Positions 63,204 through 64,000 of a DNA stretch of 64,000 nt are shown here, piece after piece; positions within the stretch are counted from its first letter, which is position 1, and the number at the start of each line of letters is the position of its first letter. A model generated the notes under the pieces. That model did no database searches, was not told the DNA's origin, and worked only from the letters and a program-made list of their open reading frames with translations. The position numbers were made by a program, and so were the translations under genes. The stretch comes from Cellulophaga sp. L1A9 (GTDB lineage: Bacteria > Bacteroidota > Bacteroidia > Flavobacteriales > Flavobacteriaceae). The stretch lies in NCBI RefSeq assembly GCF_009797025.1, contig NZ_CP047027.1, positions 1,178,001 to 1,242,000 of the forward strand, given 5' to 3'.

Positions 63204-64000
63204 ATGAAAAAATTGGTTTTAGCCTATAGCGGCGGATTAGACACATCATACTGTGCAAAACATTTATCAAAAGATGAAGGATTTGAAGTTCATGCCGTTA
63301 GTGTAAATACTGGTGGATTCTCAAAAGAAGAAATAAGTCAGATCGAAAAAAAAGCGCTAGAATTAGGGGCTACTTCATACAAATCTATTGATGCGGTACA
63401 AACATTTTATGATAAAGTAGTAAAGTACTTAATCTTTGGCAACGTATTAAAGAATAATACTTATCCCCTTTCTGTTAGTGCAGAACGTATTGTACAAGCT
63501 ATTGAAATTGTAAACTACGCTAAAAAGGTAGGAGCCAATTATATTGCTCACGGAAGTACTGGCGCAGGAAATGATCAAGTACGTTTTGATATGATTTTTC
63601 AGATTATCGCACCAGAAATAGAAATTATCACCCCTATTAGAGATAATAAATTATCTAGAGAAACCGAAATTGCATACCTAAAAGAAAACGGAATTGATTA
63701 CCCTTGGGAGAAAGCAAAATACTCTATCAATAGAGGACTTTGGGGAACATCTGTTGGTGGCGAGGAAACATTAACTTCTAACAAAGCATTACCAGACAGT
63801 GCTTATCCTAGTCAATTACAAGAAAAAGAACCTGCAGATGTTAAACTAAGCTTTGAAAAAGGAGAATTAGTGGCTGTTAATGGTGTTAAAGATAAACCTG
63901 TTGCAAATATAGAAAAGCTAGAAGCTATGGCATCTAAATATGCTATTGGTAGAGATATTCATGTGGGCGATACTATTATTGGCACAAAAGGTAGGGTTGG
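63204..64000 (+). CDS. argG: Argininosuccinate synthase, 3' end beyond window
   Basis: 265 codons are seen with no stop; the gene continues past the window. The N-terminal PP-loop AYSGGLDTSYCAK and the later HGSTGAGNDQVRF and INRGLWGTSVGG segments identify ArgG, which joins citrulline and aspartate with ATP. It follows the acyltransferase by 1 bp, in a typical flavobacterial arginine operon under the leader peptide at 62400-62483. It lacks only the C-terminal third or so. Confidence 0.96.
   Translation, partial: MKKLVLAYSGGLDTSYCAKHLSKDEGFEVHAVSVNTGGFSKEEISQIEKKALELGATSYKSIDAVQTFYDKVVKYLIFGNVLKNNTYPLSVSAERIVQAIEIVNYAKKVGANYIAHGSTGAGNDQVRFDMIFQIIAPEIEIITPIRDNKLSRETEIAYLKENGIDYPWEKAKYSINRGLWGTSVGGEETLTSNKALPDSAYPSQLQEKEPADVKLSFEKGELVAVNGVKDKPVANIEKLEAMASKYAIGRDIHVGDTIIGTKGRV

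Noticed and set aside
1..64000. CRISPR arrays, prophage or insertion-sequence genes
   Set aside because: No regularly spaced repeats, transposase, integrase or phage structural gene was seen; only the tRNA-adjacent scar remains.

Overview
The window is a stretch of chromosome from a low-GC member of the Bacteroidota, almost certainly a marine-type Flavobacteriaceae. The reasons are the SusC/SusD pair with a fasciclin lipoprotein and FG-GAP proteins, the Bacteroidota-style promoters (TTTG, about 19 bp, TAnnTTTG) in front of several genes, the CorC-like/LptC/TPR/CoaX gene order, the ASPIC/UnbV protein and the TIGR04282/TIGR04283-type glycosyltransferases. I cannot name the genus from sequence alone. 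Nearly all of the window is protein-coding, with one tRNA gene and no CRISPR, rRNA or intact insertion sequence.

Region 1 (1-32150) is mostly housekeeping. It holds purH, the rod-shape operon mreB-mreC-mreD-mrdA-rodA, a secreted nuclease, selO, a Prc-type protease, surE, lpxB, an NlpC/P60 lipoprotein, a ComEC-like channel, a POT peptide transporter next to a DPP4-like peptidase (a peptide-use pair), a class II HMG-CoA reductase with a GHMP kinase (mevalonate route), a PpiD-like foldase, and a minus-strand operon running coaX - beta-barrel - TPR protein - lptC - small membrane protein - CorC/HlyC-like protein.

Region 2 (32197-32765) is tRNA-Phe(GAA) with a near-consensus promoter and a terminator. 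It is followed by a decayed GIY-YIG nuclease gene and then by a degenerate second copy of the tRNA 3' end plus terminator, which looks like the scar of a small element inserted at a tRNA end.

Region 3 (32766-45631) is a nutrient-uptake locus: an AraC-type regulator, SusC, SusD, a three-domain fasciclin lipoprotein, an FG-GAP/ASPIC lipoprotein and an FG-GAP protein with a CxxCH haem motif. It has no carbohydrate-active enzyme. A 20-bp tandem repeat with 21-bp period lies upstream of susC and is a good candidate binding site for the regulator.

Region 4 (45711-49206) is one operon: periplasmic rhodanese, TIGR04282-like glycosyltransferase, purine-nucleoside phosphorylase, DUF547 protein and TIGR04283-like glycosyltransferase. 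This set is usually linked with arsenosugar synthesis, but the ArsM and ArsS genes are not in the window.

Region 5 (49203-62335) is an envelope module. On the minus strand are an N-acetylmuramoyl-L-alanine amidase, a paralogue that has lost three of four active-site residues, a POTRA/beta-barrel protein, a GH113-like lipoprotein, an outer-membrane barrel and a second DUF547 protein. On the plus strand are an FAD oxidoreductase, a membrane polyferredoxin, a MORN-like protein, two GT2 enzymes and a GT87-like membrane glycosyltransferase. Together they suggest redox and glycan chemistry at the cell surface.

Region 6 (62364-64000) is the start of an arginine-biosynthesis operon. A promoter is followed almost at once by a 27-residue leader peptide ending Arg-Arg-Arg-Pro-stop, then a GNAT acyltransferase and argG, which runs off the window. 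The leader looks like an arginine attenuator.
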